Positions 36,190 to 44,266 of a stretch of 64,000 bases of DNA are shown piece by piece (positions within the stretch are counted from its first letter, which is position 1; each line of letters opens with the position of its first letter). The notes beneath the pieces are model-generated. The model was not told the DNA's origin. It saw only the letters and a program-made list of their open reading frames with translations, and searched no databases. A program made the translations under genes and the position numbers. This DNA comes from CAIMUM01 sp034429715 (GTDB taxonomy: Bacteria > Chloroflexota > Dehalococcoidia > GIF9 > UBA5629), in NCBI GenBank assembly GCA_034429715.1, contig DAOUFR010000074.1, forward strand, positions 40,706-104,705, in the 5' to 3' direction.

Positions 36190-36429
36190 TCAGGCGATTC
36201 TGATCGTCTGGCAGGTAGTTGTGCGCTCGATACCGCTGATTTTGTGGAACTGCTCGGTAATCAGCTTGCCAACATTATCCACCGATTCCCCTTCCACGAC
36301 AGCTATGATATCGTAAGGTCCCATCACGGCGTCCACGCTCTTTATGCCGTCGAGCTTCTTGAGATGAGTGAGGACCGACTTGGTCTGCCCCACCGATGTA
36401 GTCACCAGAACGAATGCTTTGGCTGCCAT
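36190..36429 (-). CDS. Single-domain Lrp/AsnC ligand-binding (RAM) protein
   Basis: A 79-residue protein consisting only of the RAM/ACT-like ligand-binding domain of Lrp/AsnC regulators (AFVLVTTSVGQTKSVLTHLKK and YDIIAVVEGESVDNVGKLI; key residues only quoted in part). There is no DNA-binding helix-turn-helix, so it cannot act as a classical Lrp. Stand-alone RAM proteins form octamer or decamer rings and bind amino acids; they may modulate a partner protein. GGAGGTGGGAAT precedes the ATG. Confidence 0.88.
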   Translation of the reverse strand: MAAKAFVLVTTSVGQTKSVLTHLKKLDGIKSVDAVMGPYDIIAVVEGESVDNVGKLITEQFHKISGIERTTTCQTIRIA

Positions 36430-36454
36430 ATTCCCACCTCCTGTATCTCAAATT

Positions 36455-37666
36455 TTAGCCTATCGCGTTAGCTTTGCGCAAGCTTTCTATATCCTGCCTG
36501 GCGTATCCCAGCGACTTCATCACCTCGTCCGTGTTCTCGCCCGAGTAAGGGGCCATGCTCCTCACGCTGCCCGGAGTTTGGGAGAGCTTGATAGCTATAC
36601 CGGGCTGTTTGACCTTGCCCAGCTTCGGGTGATCGAATTCCAGCAGCATCTTGCGGTGAAGGAGCTGCGGATCGGTGGATACCTCGTCTATCTCGTAGAC
36701 CTTGCCGGCCGGCACATCATATTTGCACAGTATCTCAAACCATTCATCGCGCGTTCTGGTCAGGAAGACCTTCTTGACCTCCTCCGTAGCCTTTTGCCAT
36801 TTTTCATCCTGTTGAGGCTGTATGAAATGGTCGGGCGTGAAGCTGAATTCCTTTAGATCTTCCCGGTTGATCGCCCGGCACAGGTTTTCCCAGAACCATG
36901 GCTCCACGCAGCCGAGGCTAATGAGCTTGCCGTCCGATGTCGCGTAGGTCTGATAGTATGGATATCCTCCGGCCAGACCCCACTGCCCGCGAGGGAACTT
37001 CATGCCGGCCGCAAAGTGCTGCTGCAGGAAAAAGGTCATAAGCGTTATTACACTGTCCGTATAGGAAATATCGACGAACTGGCCCTTGCCCGAAGATTGG
37101 CGCGCTATAATCGCCAGCAGAATGCCCATAACACCGTGCAGTGAAGCGCCGGCGAAGTCGGCCAGGAAATTGAGAGGGATGGCTGGTGGGCTGCCGGGCC
37201 AGCCGATCAGGTTGAGTGCCCCTGCTATGGAGATGTAATTGATATCGTGTCCCGGGTTCTGGCTGTAGGGCCCGTCCTGCCCGTATCCACTGAGAGAACA
37301 GTATACGATGCGAGGATTGAGCTTATTGATCGTCGCGTAATCCACGCCCATGCGCCCGGCCACGCCGGGACGGAAGCCTTCGATGACCACGTCGGCCTGT
37401 TGAGCAAGCTTGTAAAAGACCTGCTTCCCATCCTCTGACTTAAGGTTCAGGCGGATGCTCTTTTTATTGCGGTTGACGGCGTTATAGGCCATAAACGACT
37501 TGAGGGCCTCGGCCTCGGCGGGATCGATCAATTTTCGTCCGCTGGCCGCAGGTACAGCCTCCACTTTAATGATATCAGCCCCGAAATCACCCAGGATCAT
37601 ACTGCAGAGTTCGCCCGGAGGCATATGGACGAGCTCGATGATCTTGATACCTTCTAATACCTGCAT
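36455..37666 (-). CDS. CaiB/BaiF family (type III) CoA-transferase
   Basis: A 403-residue family III CoA-transferase, which moves CoA between carboxylic acids through a mixed anhydride and an aspartyl-CoA thioester. The N-terminal block ELVHMPPGELCSMILGDFGADIIKVE is shortened here to its key residues Gly-Asp-Phe-Gly-Ala-Asp. The catalytic Asp204 is in FVDISYTDSV, and the FNPRIVYCSLSGYGQDGPY-type segment lies near 117-135. Substrates cannot be inferred, but the operon with metF and proximity to beta-oxidation genes suggests organic-acid activation. Confidence 0.9.
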   Translation of the reverse strand: MQVLEGIKIIELVHMPPGELCSMILGDFGADIIKVEAVPAASGRKLIDPAEAEALKSFMAYNAVNRNKKSIRLNLKSEDGKQVFYKLAQQADVVIEGFRPGVAGRMGVDYATINKLNPRIVYCSLSGYGQDGPYSQNPGHDINYISIAGALNLIGWPGSPPAIPLNFLADFAGASLHGVMGILLAIIARQSSGKGQFVDISYTDSVITLMTFFLQQHFAAGMKFPRGQWGLAGGYPYYQTYATSDGKLISLGCVEPWFWENLCRAINREDLKEFSFTPDHFIQPQQDEKWQKATEEVKKVFLTRTRDEWFEILCKYDVPAGKVYEIDEVSTDPQLLHRKMLLEFDHPKLGKVKQPGIAIKLSQTPGSVRSMAPYSGENTDEVMKSLGYARQDIESLRKANAIG

Positions 37667-37712
37667 GTAACCTCCCTTTCGTATGTGTAAAATATTTGTG
37701 TGATTTATTGGA

Positions 37713-38582
37713 TCAAGTCAGTGCGGAAGACAGATTATTCAATATTTTTGCCGTCGGCTCGTCCCGGTTCAGCGTGTAAAAATGGAAGTAACGCACACCA
37801 TTTTCCAGCAGGTCCAGGCACTGCTCGGTGGCCAGGTCGATGCCGGCTTTAACGATCTCATCCGGATCATCTATCTCTTCGAATTTGGTGACGATGGGCA
37901 CGGGTATCTCCACGCCTGACAGCTCGCTGAAGCGCTCGACCTTCTGGAAGTCGGTGATGGGCATTATTCCGGCAATGATGGGTATGTTGATACCGTCCTG
38001 CTCGAAGCGGTCCATCATCTGATAGAAGTGGAAGTTCTCGAAGAACATCTGTGTAATGCCGAACTCCGCCCCCTGGTCGATTTTCTGTTTGGTGTAGGCG
38101 GTGTCCAGCCCGAGGTTGGGCGATTCCAGGTGGCCTTCGGGATAAACGGCCACGCCGACGCAGAATCTCCTGTAAGTGGCCAGGAAGCGCACCAGGTCGG
38201 AGGCGAAGCGGAAGTGCTCCTGGCCGTCGAACACATCTGCTCCGTATTCTTCGGGATCGCCGCGCAGGGCCAGTATGTTCTCGGTGCCCAGTTGCCGGTA
38301 GTAATTGATCACAGGTTCAAGTTCGCTTCTGCGCGGATCGGCGCAGGTGATATGCGGCATCACGGTCAGCCCGGTTTCATCGTGGAGCTTCCTCACGATA
38401 TGCTTGGTCTTGCCCAGTGTGTCGGCCCCTGCATGTTGGGTGACCGAGATAAAGGACGGATTGAAAACCTTAAGGTTTTCAATCCGTTTCAATAGCCTTT
38501 CCTCGCCGGTGGGCGTTTTTGGCGGAAAGAACTCAAAAGAAAGGCATTTGCCCTGTCCTCTTATAATTTCACTTATCTTCAT
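37713..38582 (-). CDS. metF: 5,10-methylenetetrahydrofolate reductase
   Basis: A 289-residue FAD-dependent TIM-barrel enzyme reducing 5,10-methylene-THF to 5-methyl-THF. Hallmarks: LSFEFFPPKT with the catalytic Glu near residue 16, SVTQHAGAD, MPHITCADP, ILALRGDPE and the GITQMFFENFHFY segment. In anaerobes the enzyme feeds methyl groups to methionine synthesis or, with corrinoid proteins, to the Wood-Ljungdahl branch; a corrinoid methyltransferase pair is present at 15-17 kb. No MetV/zinc-finger partner gene is adjacent. It leads a four-gene operon. Confidence 0.95.
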   Translation of the reverse strand: MKISEIIRGQGKCLSFEFFPPKTPTGEERLLKRIENLKVFNPSFISVTQHAGADTLGKTKHIVRKLHDETGLTVMPHITCADPRRSELEPVINYYRQLGTENILALRGDPEEYGADVFDGQEHFRFASDLVRFLATYRRFCVGVAVYPEGHLESPNLGLDTAYTKQKIDQGAEFGITQMFFENFHFYQMMDRFEQDGINIPIIAGIMPITDFQKVERFSELSGVEIPVPIVTKFEEIDDPDEIVKAGIDLATEQCLDLLENGVRYFHFYTLNRDEPTAKILNNLSSALT

Positions 38583-38594
38583 CCGCTTGCCTTA

Positions 38595-38607
38595 AAAACA
38601 GCCTGTT
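38595..38607. promoter_or_regulatory. Small palindrome in the metF leader
   Basis: AAACAG-C-CTGTTT is a perfect 13-base palindrome just upstream of the metF start and downstream of its predicted transcription start. Possible operator. Confidence 0.25.
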
Positions 38608-38627
38608 TGAGGCCAAAAACAACGTTA

Positions 38628-38656
38628 ATCTTACATGTGCCGGTAAAGGAAATCAA
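38628..38656 (-). promoter_or_regulatory. Possible promoter of the metF operon
   Basis: On the reverse strand TTGATT (38651-38656), a 17-base spacer and TAAGAT (38628-38633). Divergent from the strong forward promoter at 38681. Confidence 0.45.
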
Positions 38657-38680
38657 GCTATGGCTGGGCTTGGGCAAGGA

Positions 38681-38709
38681 TTGACAAACAACGGTACGGG
38701 CCATATTAT
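38681..38709 (+). promoter_or_regulatory. Strong promoter giving a near-leaderless kinase transcript
   Basis: TTGACA (38681-38686), a 17-base spacer and TATTAT (38704-38709). Nine bases separate the -10 from the kinase ATG at 38719 and no Shine-Dalgarno sequence fits in between. Confidence 0.75.
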
Positions 38710-38718
38710 GTTGGCCTT

Positions 38719-39387
38719 ATGGATGATCCGCTTTCGACCGCCAAAGTGCTTCTGGATATACAGGAGGGGGAACGGCGGATTATTGCCCGCGAACTCCACG
38801 ATAGGCTGGGCCAATCGCTGGCTGTGCTCAAGTTGCTTCTGGGCGATGCGATGAACTCCTCCCCGGATAAGGCGCGTTATACTTTGAGTGAGGCGCAGTC
38901 GCTGGTTAATGAGATGATGTCGCTGGCGCGCGAGCTTTCCCTGGAGCTACGCCCCAAGATGCTGGACGACCTGGGGTTGTTGCCTGCTCTGCTCTACCTG
39001 TTTGAGAGCTTCACTTCGCGCACTCACGTGGCCGTTCAGTTCGAGCACCAGGGGCTGCACAAGAAAATACCTGCCGAGACCGGACTGGCCGCGTACCGCA
39101 TCGTCAAAGAGGCGCTGGAAAACGTAGCGGCGCACGCGGGCACGGGCGAAGCCAGGGTCAGAGTGTGGTCCGACCGCTGGGTACTTTCCGTACGCATCGA
39201 GGACAGTGGATGCGGCTTTGAGGCCGATAAGCTTGCTGAGACCTGGCCCGGGGGTATCAACGGCATGCGCGGACGCGCCCTGATCGCGTGCGGCAGGTTT
39301 TCCCTTTCCTCTGCACCAGGTACTGGGACGGTAGTCACAGCTGAGCTTCCCCTTCCCGTCAGATCGAGGAAGGTGATCGAGGAATAA
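38719..39387 (+). CDS. Soluble NarX/DesK-type histidine kinase without a sensor domain
   Basis: A 222-residue minimal transmitter: HisKA_3 (EGERRIIARELHDRLGQSL, phospho-acceptor His27) followed at once by an HATPase_c domain (about 115-215; AYRIVKEALENVAAHA, IEDSGCGFE, GINGMRGRA). There is no membrane helix and no recognisable input domain, so the signal must come from a partner protein or the ATPase core. The regulator gene begins two bases after the stop codon. A strong promoter with very short leader drives the pair. Confidence 0.9.
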   Translation: MDDPLSTAKVLLDIQEGERRIIARELHDRLGQSLAVLKLLLGDAMNSSPDKARYTLSEAQSLVNEMMSLARELSLELRPKMLDDLGLLPALLYLFESFTSRTHVAVQFEHQGLHKKIPAETGLAAYRIVKEALENVAAHAGTGEARVRVWSDRWVLSVRIEDSGCGFEADKLAETWPGGINGMRGRALIACGRFSLSSAPGTGTVVTAELPLPVRSRKVIEE

Positions 39388-39389
39388 AA

Positions 39390-40037
39390 ATGATCAGTGT
39401 TATTTTAGCTGATGATCATCACGTCGTGCGCAAGGGCATCAAAGCCCTGCTCGAATCCGAAGCGGATATTCGCGTGAGCGGTGAGGCGGGCAGTGGTGCT
39501 GAGGCCGCGCTGCTGGCCGGGCAGATAAAGCCCGATGTCATGATAATCGATCTGATGCTGGCGGATATGAGCGGGCTGGCGGTCATCCGGCAGGTGAGAA
39601 AGAGATCGCCGCTTACCGCTTCCGTTGTGCTGTCCATGTACGGCAACGATTGTTATGTGGTGGAGGCGATGCAGGCCGGCGCCTGTTCTTACGTGCTGAA
39701 AGACTCCTCTCCCGAAGAGCTGGTGCGCGCTGTGCGCGAGGCGTCGCTGGGAAGGCGCTACCTGGCGCCACCTCTCTCGGACCGCGCTATAGAAGCTTAT
39801 CTGCAGAGGTCTGAGGAGAGCCGGCTTGAACCCTATGATATGCTCACCTCGCGCGAGCGCGAGGTGCTGCACCTGGCGGCGCAGGGGTTCACCAGTTCAA
39901 ATATCGCTGAGAGGCTTTTCATTAGCCCGCGTACGGTAGAGGTGCACCGGGCCAGGGTTATGCAGAAGCTGGGGTTACGCAACCGCACCGAACTCATCCA
40001 CTTCGCCATCAGGCGCGGGATCATACCTGAAAAGTAA
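39390..40037 (+). CDS. NarL/FixJ-family response regulator
   Basis: A 215-residue regulator with a receiver (phospho-acceptor Asp54 in MIIDLMLAD, acidic pair Asp8-Asp9) and a C-terminal LuxR helix-turn-helix (about 150-210; LTSREREVLHLAAQGFTSSNIA and ISPRTVEVHRARVMQKLGL). Partner of the short kinase just upstream. Its targets are unknown. A palindromic repeat 13 bases downstream may end the transcript. Confidence 0.93.
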   Translation: MISVILADDHHVVRKGIKALLESEADIRVSGEAGSGAEAALLAGQIKPDVMIIDLMLADMSGLAVIRQVRKRSPLTASVVLSMYGNDCYVVEAMQAGACSYVLKDSSPEELVRAVREASLGRRYLAPPLSDRAIEAYLQRSEESRLEPYDMLTSREREVLHLAAQGFTSSNIAERLFISPRTVEVHRARVMQKLGLRNRTELIHFAIRRGIIPEK

Positions 40038-40049
40038 GCAGTTTCTACT

Positions 40050-40137
40050 TGTCATTGCGAGGAGCATAGCGACGCGGCAATCTTGCACTTCTATTGCTTC
40101 ATCACACAAGATTGCTTCGCTGCGCTCGCAATGACGT
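40050..40137. repeat. CATTGCGAGG-type palindromic repeat, full copy
   Basis: An 88-base inverted repeat. GTCATTGCGAGGAGC at the left pairs with GCTCGCAATGAC-type sequence at the right, and internal CGGCAATCTTG pairs with CAAGATTGC. It fills the gap between the converging regulator and permease genes. Confidence 0.85.
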
Positions 40138-40146
40138 AAGAGATAG

Positions 40147-41514
40147 CTACATCGGTTCGTTCGCAATAGCGCCCAATCCCACGCCGCGCTTTTTCTTCAG
40201 GTAACGGTCGCGGATCACATAATAGATGACTCCGATGACCATCCAGACTATTAAAATTATGAAGGCGGTCAGACTCTCGAGAATCAGCGCGGCGATGAAG
40301 AATGCGCCGAACAGCAGCGCCAGCACGGAGACAATGTAGAGCCATGCCCCCTTGAGTTTAAATGGAGCCCTGGCGTAGGCCCCGGGCATTTTGCGGGGGA
40401 AGCGCATGGCGGATATCAGGATGGGGAAGAGCAGCACAATTGAACCGATGGAGGCGGTGTAGGCCAGCACCTCGAAGGACGATGCCCCCAGTGGCAGGGT
40501 GGCCAGGGAGAGCACGAACATAACGAGTAGACCCCAGTGGGGCGTGCCGAACTTTTTATTGACGCCCGCCAGCGCCTGTGGGAAGACCCCGTCCTCGGCG
40601 AAAACCAGTATATAACGAGAGGCGAACATGAAGGTGGCGTTGATGGTGGTGGCCAGGGCCAGTAATCCCCCGCCCACCGTGAAGAAAAGGGCCAGCCCGG
40701 GCGGCATGAAGTAACCGGCGGCAACGGAAAGCGGCTGGTTGGCGCAGACGCTGGACGGCACTGTGCCGACCGTCACCAGTCCCATCAGCGTGTAGAGGAT
40801 TATTACGATGGGCAAGCTGATGGCGAAGGACAGCGGAATATTCCTGCCCGCGTTCTTGATCTCGGCGCCCAGGTCGATGATGAAGTTGGCGCCCATGTAG
40901 GCGAAGAATAGCATTCCGGCGGCAATGGCAAGGCCGACCGCCCCGCCGGGGAAAAGTGGAGTCAGGTTTGCCGGGTCTATGGCCGGAATGCCCCATATGA
41001 CATATACCAGCAAAGCCACCAGCAGGACGAAGAACATGCCGACCTGTACGGCGCTGGCGGCCTTGACTCCCACCACGTTGATCACGAAGAAGAAGGAGAG
41101 GGTTATCACGGCCACCAGGTTGCGGTCGAAAGTGGGGAAGATTACGCGCGTATAGTCGGCGAAGTTAAGGGCATACATGGGCATGCCGCCCAGCATGATG
41201 CCCATCATGATGCCCCAGACACCGATGAAACCCCAGAAGGGATTGAGGATGCGGCTGGGGTAGCGGAAGCTGCCTCCTACGGTGGGCAGGATTGAAGCCA
41301 GCATTCCGATAGGCAGCAATGCCAGCACCATGGGCAGCGCTGCGATAACGAAGGCGATCGGCACGCCGGGGCCGCATTTGGCCACAGCCAGGCCGGTCAG
41401 GGCGAAGATGCCTGCGCCGATGATGGCGCCCACCTCTATGGAGACCGTGTCGAGGAGTCCCAGTGATTTCTTAAGGCCCGGGTCGGATGAACCTTTTTTT
41501 TCCTGCATACTCAT
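40147..41514 (-). CDS. APC-superfamily amino acid permease
   Basis: A 455-residue transporter with about 12 membrane helices. The first helix carries SIEVGAIIGAGIFALTG, the unwound substrate-binding segment of APC transporters, and helix 6 has FFAYMGANFIIDLGAEIKNAG. A polar N-terminus of about 20 residues precedes helix 1. It probably imports an amino acid by proton symport. It is downstream of and cotranscribed with the PLP-dependent desulfhydrase-like gene (41-base gap), so a D-cysteine, serine or related substrate is a reasonable guess. Confidence 0.9.
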   Translation of the reverse strand: MSMQEKKGSSDPGLKKSLGLLDTVSIEVGAIIGAGIFALTGLAVAKCGPGVPIAFVIAALPMVLALLPIGMLASILPTVGGSFRYPSRILNPFWGFIGVWGIMMGIMLGGMPMYALNFADYTRVIFPTFDRNLVAVITLSFFFVINVVGVKAASAVQVGMFFVLLVALLVYVIWGIPAIDPANLTPLFPGGAVGLAIAAGMLFFAYMGANFIIDLGAEIKNAGRNIPLSFAISLPIVIILYTLMGLVTVGTVPSSVCANQPLSVAAGYFMPPGLALFFTVGGGLLALATTINATFMFASRYILVFAEDGVFPQALAGVNKKFGTPHWGLLVMFVLSLATLPLGASSFEVLAYTASIGSIVLLFPILISAMRFPRKMPGAYARAPFKLKGAWLYIVSVLALLFGAFFIAALILESLTAFIILIVWMVIGVIYYVIRDRYLKKKRGVGLGAIANEPM

Positions 41515-41524
41515 CCTCGCTCGC

Positions 41525-41548
41525 CGGGCGGGTTTGAAAATCCGCCCG
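41525..41548. repeat. GCGGGTTT-type palindrome between desulfhydrase and permease
   Basis: CGGGCGGGTTT and AAATCCGCCCG pair with one mismatch over a short loop. Same core as the GTAGGGGCGGG family. Confidence 0.65.
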
Positions 41549-41555
41549 AAATCCG

Positions 41556-42644
41556 CTATTTCAAATACGGTATCAGGTTCTCTTTACAGGCCCACTGCAC
41601 GCATTTGGGGAGCGTCTTGAAGCCGCCGCACTTTTTAATAGTCTCGCTGTAATCCACGCTGTTGTAGGTGTTCCAGAATAGCAGCGGAGCGCCGTCCGGC
41701 GACCTGCCTTTTTTAATGAAGTCCAGCATGGCCGCCAGCGTCTTGCCCGTATAGGTGGTTTCCAGCCCGATTCCCTCGGTTTTCTTTATCAGGTCCACGG
41801 CGGCCCTGCCCTCGGGTGTAACCCTGCCGTACTCGTCCCCGAAGAAACCTTGTTCAAAGTCGAAATCGGAGTCAGTGAACCTCATATCCGGAATCGAAGG
41901 ATCGTGCTTTCGCATTAATTTAATAGTCTTGTTGCACAGTGATACGATACCTTTGACATTGGAATACTCGTCCATCGAGACCTTGACTCCCACGATGCGA
42001 CTTTTCAGCCCGGCCAGCCTGCATCCAACGATTAACCCGGCCGTCGTTCCCATGGAGCCGGTGGCGCCGAAGATGTATCCGGGCTCGGGCATAAGACCTG
42101 CGTCGATCTGCTGTTTCAGTTCAAAAGCAGCATTGACATATCCAAGGGTGCTGAGGGGCGATGTGCCTCCGGCCCAGAGCAGGTAGAAGTTGGGGTGGGT
42201 CAGCATCACCCCGGCCGCCCGCAGGTAGGTCTCAGGGATACTGCGGCCTACGTTTATCTCGGCGCCGAAATGCTGGTCCAGCAGCAGGTTCTCCTGCACC
42301 TTGTCGGTGACCGGTTGTGGAATGAGTACCAGCGCCGTTTTGATGCCGGCGCGGCCGCAGTGAATGGTGGTGGCCAGGCCGTGGTTGGTGCCGATGCCGC
42401 CTACTGTGATCATGTATTTCTTTTTCTTGCGCAGGGCGTCGGCGATAACGAACTCCAGCTTGCGCACCTTGTTGCCCCCGTAGATGTCCGACGACTTGTC
42501 GTCGCGCTTTATCCAGATTTCGGGATATCCTATAGTCTTGCCCAGGCTCTCGAGCTTGTGGACGGGCGTGGGCCAGTTGCCGATGGGCATCCATGGCAAA
42601 TTTGTTGCCAGGGCCGGGTAGGACTCAAATAGCGGTATCGTCAT
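41556..42644 (-). CDS. PLP-dependent D-cysteine desulfhydrase / ACC deaminase family enzyme
   Basis: A 362-residue fold-type II PLP enzyme. The PLP lysine is Lys59 in GGNKVRKLEF, preceded by the substrate loop WIKRDDKSSDIYGG, and the phosphate-binding GATGSMGTTAGLIVG is near 195. The family covers D-cysteine desulfhydrase (D-cysteine to pyruvate, sulfide, ammonia) and 1-aminocyclopropane-1-carboxylate deaminase; sequence alone does not choose. An unusually long C-terminal region (about 300-362) is rich in cysteine. Paired with an amino acid permease, it suggests amino acid uptake and breakdown. Confidence 0.87.
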   Translation of the reverse strand: MTIPLFESYPALATNLPWMPIGNWPTPVHKLESLGKTIGYPEIWIKRDDKSSDIYGGNKVRKLEFVIADALRKKKKYMITVGGIGTNHGLATTIHCGRAGIKTALVLIPQPVTDKVQENLLLDQHFGAEINVGRSIPETYLRAAGVMLTHPNFYLLWAGGTSPLSTLGYVNAAFELKQQIDAGLMPEPGYIFGATGSMGTTAGLIVGCRLAGLKSRIVGVKVSMDEYSNVKGIVSLCNKTIKLMRKHDPSIPDMRFTDSDFDFEQGFFGDEYGRVTPEGRAAVDLIKKTEGIGLETTYTGKTLAAMLDFIKKGRSPDGAPLLFWNTYNSVDYSETIKKCGGFKTLPKCVQWACKENLIPYLK

Positions 42645-42658
42645 TAGTTTGGCCCTAT

Positions 42659-42745
42659 GTCATTGCGAGGCCGAAGGCCGTGGCAATCTTGTGTACCCGT
42701 AATCACGTACAGGATTACTTCGTCGCAGCGCTCCTCGCAATGACG
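42659..42745. repeat. CATTGCGAGG-type palindromic repeat, full copy
   Basis: GTCATTGCGAGG at the left and CCTCGCAATGAC at the right bound an 87-base inverted repeat, with internal GGCAATCTTG and AGGATTACTTCG arms. Lies between the GMC oxidoreductase and the desulfhydrase gene. Confidence 0.85.
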
Positions 42746-42779
42746 AATTAAAATACCTTCCTATTACAGACATAAGCTC

Positions 42780-44111
42780 TTAATTTCCTGCAGGCGCCGC
42801 CGCTGTAGCTTTGGACTCCACCTTGCCGGCAATGAGGTGTTTGCCCAGCCGCTTGCCCAGGCACAGGATCGAGTAGACCGGTGGCCGGCCCCACTCGGAT
42901 GGTATCACCGAGCAGTCGCAGACATACAGGTTGTCGATCTCCGTCTTGAGGTTGGCGTCCACGATGTCATTTATCTTGCAGGTCCCGCCCGGATGCGAGG
43001 CGATCCACCAGGTTTTGAAGATGTCTTTGGCGCCGGCGTTCTTCAGGATCTTTTTGGCGCGCTCAAATCCGCTCATCAGCTTGCCGCGCTCTACCTGTGT
43101 GAACGGTTTCCTGATAAACCCGGATTTGCTGATCTTGCCGCCCAGGCTGTCGCGCGCTTTGATCATAATGGTTAGCTGGCTCCTGTTCGACAGTTTATCG
43201 AAGCGGAAGACCTCGGCGGTGAATACGTCGTAGATCAGCCAGGGCAATGTCATATCGGTCATCAAGTAATCGTCCTCCACCATGTGCTGCCCCATGGCCA
43301 TGGGGAATTCCTTGCCGTCGTCCAGGCCCTTCACCGTCCCGAAGACCGCGATCAGCGGATCGTAGAAGAAATTGGCGCCGGCCTGCGGGATGCCGCTGTT
43401 CTCCAGTATGATGGGAGAGCCGATTCCGCCCGCTGCCACGATCACCCTGTCGGCGCCGGCGATGTACTTTTTGCCCTTGCGCGAGAACTCCACGCCCGTG
43501 GCCTTTTTATTTTCAACGATGACCCTGGTTACATGCGCCAGGTCCAGCAGCTGCGCGCCCTTTGCGGTGGCATCCTGGACGAACACACGCGAGTTCCACT
43601 TGGCGCCATACGGGCAACCCAGGTCGCATTTGTCGCACTTGGCCCGGCATTTGTCGAGGTATACGAACTTGTTGAGCTTCTGCCAGTTGTAGCCCAGATC
43701 GCGGGCGCTCCGGGCGATCATCCTGGCCGAGGGGCCGATCAATTCGTCCTTAAGAGGATTGATGGGGACCTCTTTTTTAATCTCGGCGGCCTCGTCCCGC
43801 AGGTTTATGCCGTATTTATCCCAGTAGTCGAAAGGAGGATCCCAGGCGGTGGCGTAATAGACGATTGAGCTGCCGCCCACCGTGACGGCGCGTACAAGTC
43901 CCAAGAAACCGTCGATGATATACAGGCTCTTATAGGGCATGCCGATGTAACCGAAAGCCTGGGCGTTGCTGCCCTGCACAGGAGCGTTGGAACCCCAGTC
44001 CAGCATCAGCACCTTCTTGCCGGCGTTGGTAAGCTCTCTGGCCACCGTGCCCCCGCCCGGGCCCGTACCCACCACTATGGCGTCGAATTTCTCTTTCAGA
44101 GTTTCAACCAT
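42780..44111 (-). CDS. GMC-type FAD oxidoreductase with a cysteine cluster
   Basis: A 443-residue flavoprotein of the glucose-methanol-choline family. N-terminal AIVVGTGPGGGTVAREL binds FAD; GGSSIVYYATAW is near 80-90; the C-terminal catalytic His is in ASHPGGTCKI, and the last FAD motif is NLYVCDCSVIPSEWGRPP. At 155-166 there is Cys-x3-Cys-x2-Cys-x3-Cys-Pro, the pattern of an iron-sulfur or zinc site; related cysteine-rich GMC proteins exist. It should oxidise an alcohol or sterol-like substrate with an unknown electron acceptor, perhaps via the cluster. RBS GGAGGAAG. It is divergent from the lipoprotein gene at 44267. Confidence 0.85.
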   Translation of the reverse strand: MVETLKEKFDAIVVGTGPGGGTVARELTNAGKKVLMLDWGSNAPVQGSNAQAFGYIGMPYKSLYIIDGFLGLVRAVTVGGSSIVYYATAWDPPFDYWDKYGINLRDEAAEIKKEVPINPLKDELIGPSARMIARSARDLGYNWQKLNKFVYLDKCRAKCDKCDLGCPYGAKWNSRVFVQDATAKGAQLLDLAHVTRVIVENKKATGVEFSRKGKKYIAGADRVIVAAGGIGSPIILENSGIPQAGANFFYDPLIAVFGTVKGLDDGKEFPMAMGQHMVEDDYLMTDMTLPWLIYDVFTAEVFRFDKLSNRSQLTIMIKARDSLGGKISKSGFIRKPFTQVERGKLMSGFERAKKILKNAGAKDIFKTWWIASHPGGTCKINDIVDANLKTEIDNLYVCDCSVIPSEWGRPPVYSILCLGKRLGKHLIAGKVESKATAAAPAGN

Positions 44112-44248
44112 TTACCTTCCTCCTGCCGCTTTAATCATAGACCGGTCGTTTATCGAAATTAGCATACTCCAAAAACAGGCTGCTTTCAATATCGAAGTCA
44201 GCATCAGCCGGCCCTTTTCAACGATGCCAAGTGATGCGTCTCCCACTT

Positions 44249-44257
44249 TGTTATACT
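44249..44257 (+). promoter_or_regulatory. Extended -10 promoter, near-leaderless
   Basis: TG-T-TATACT at 44249-44257. The ATG at 44267 is nine bases beyond the -10, the same distance as for ispH and the short kinase, and no ribosome site lies between. Confidence 0.55.
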
Positions 44258-44266
44258 TGAAACAAG

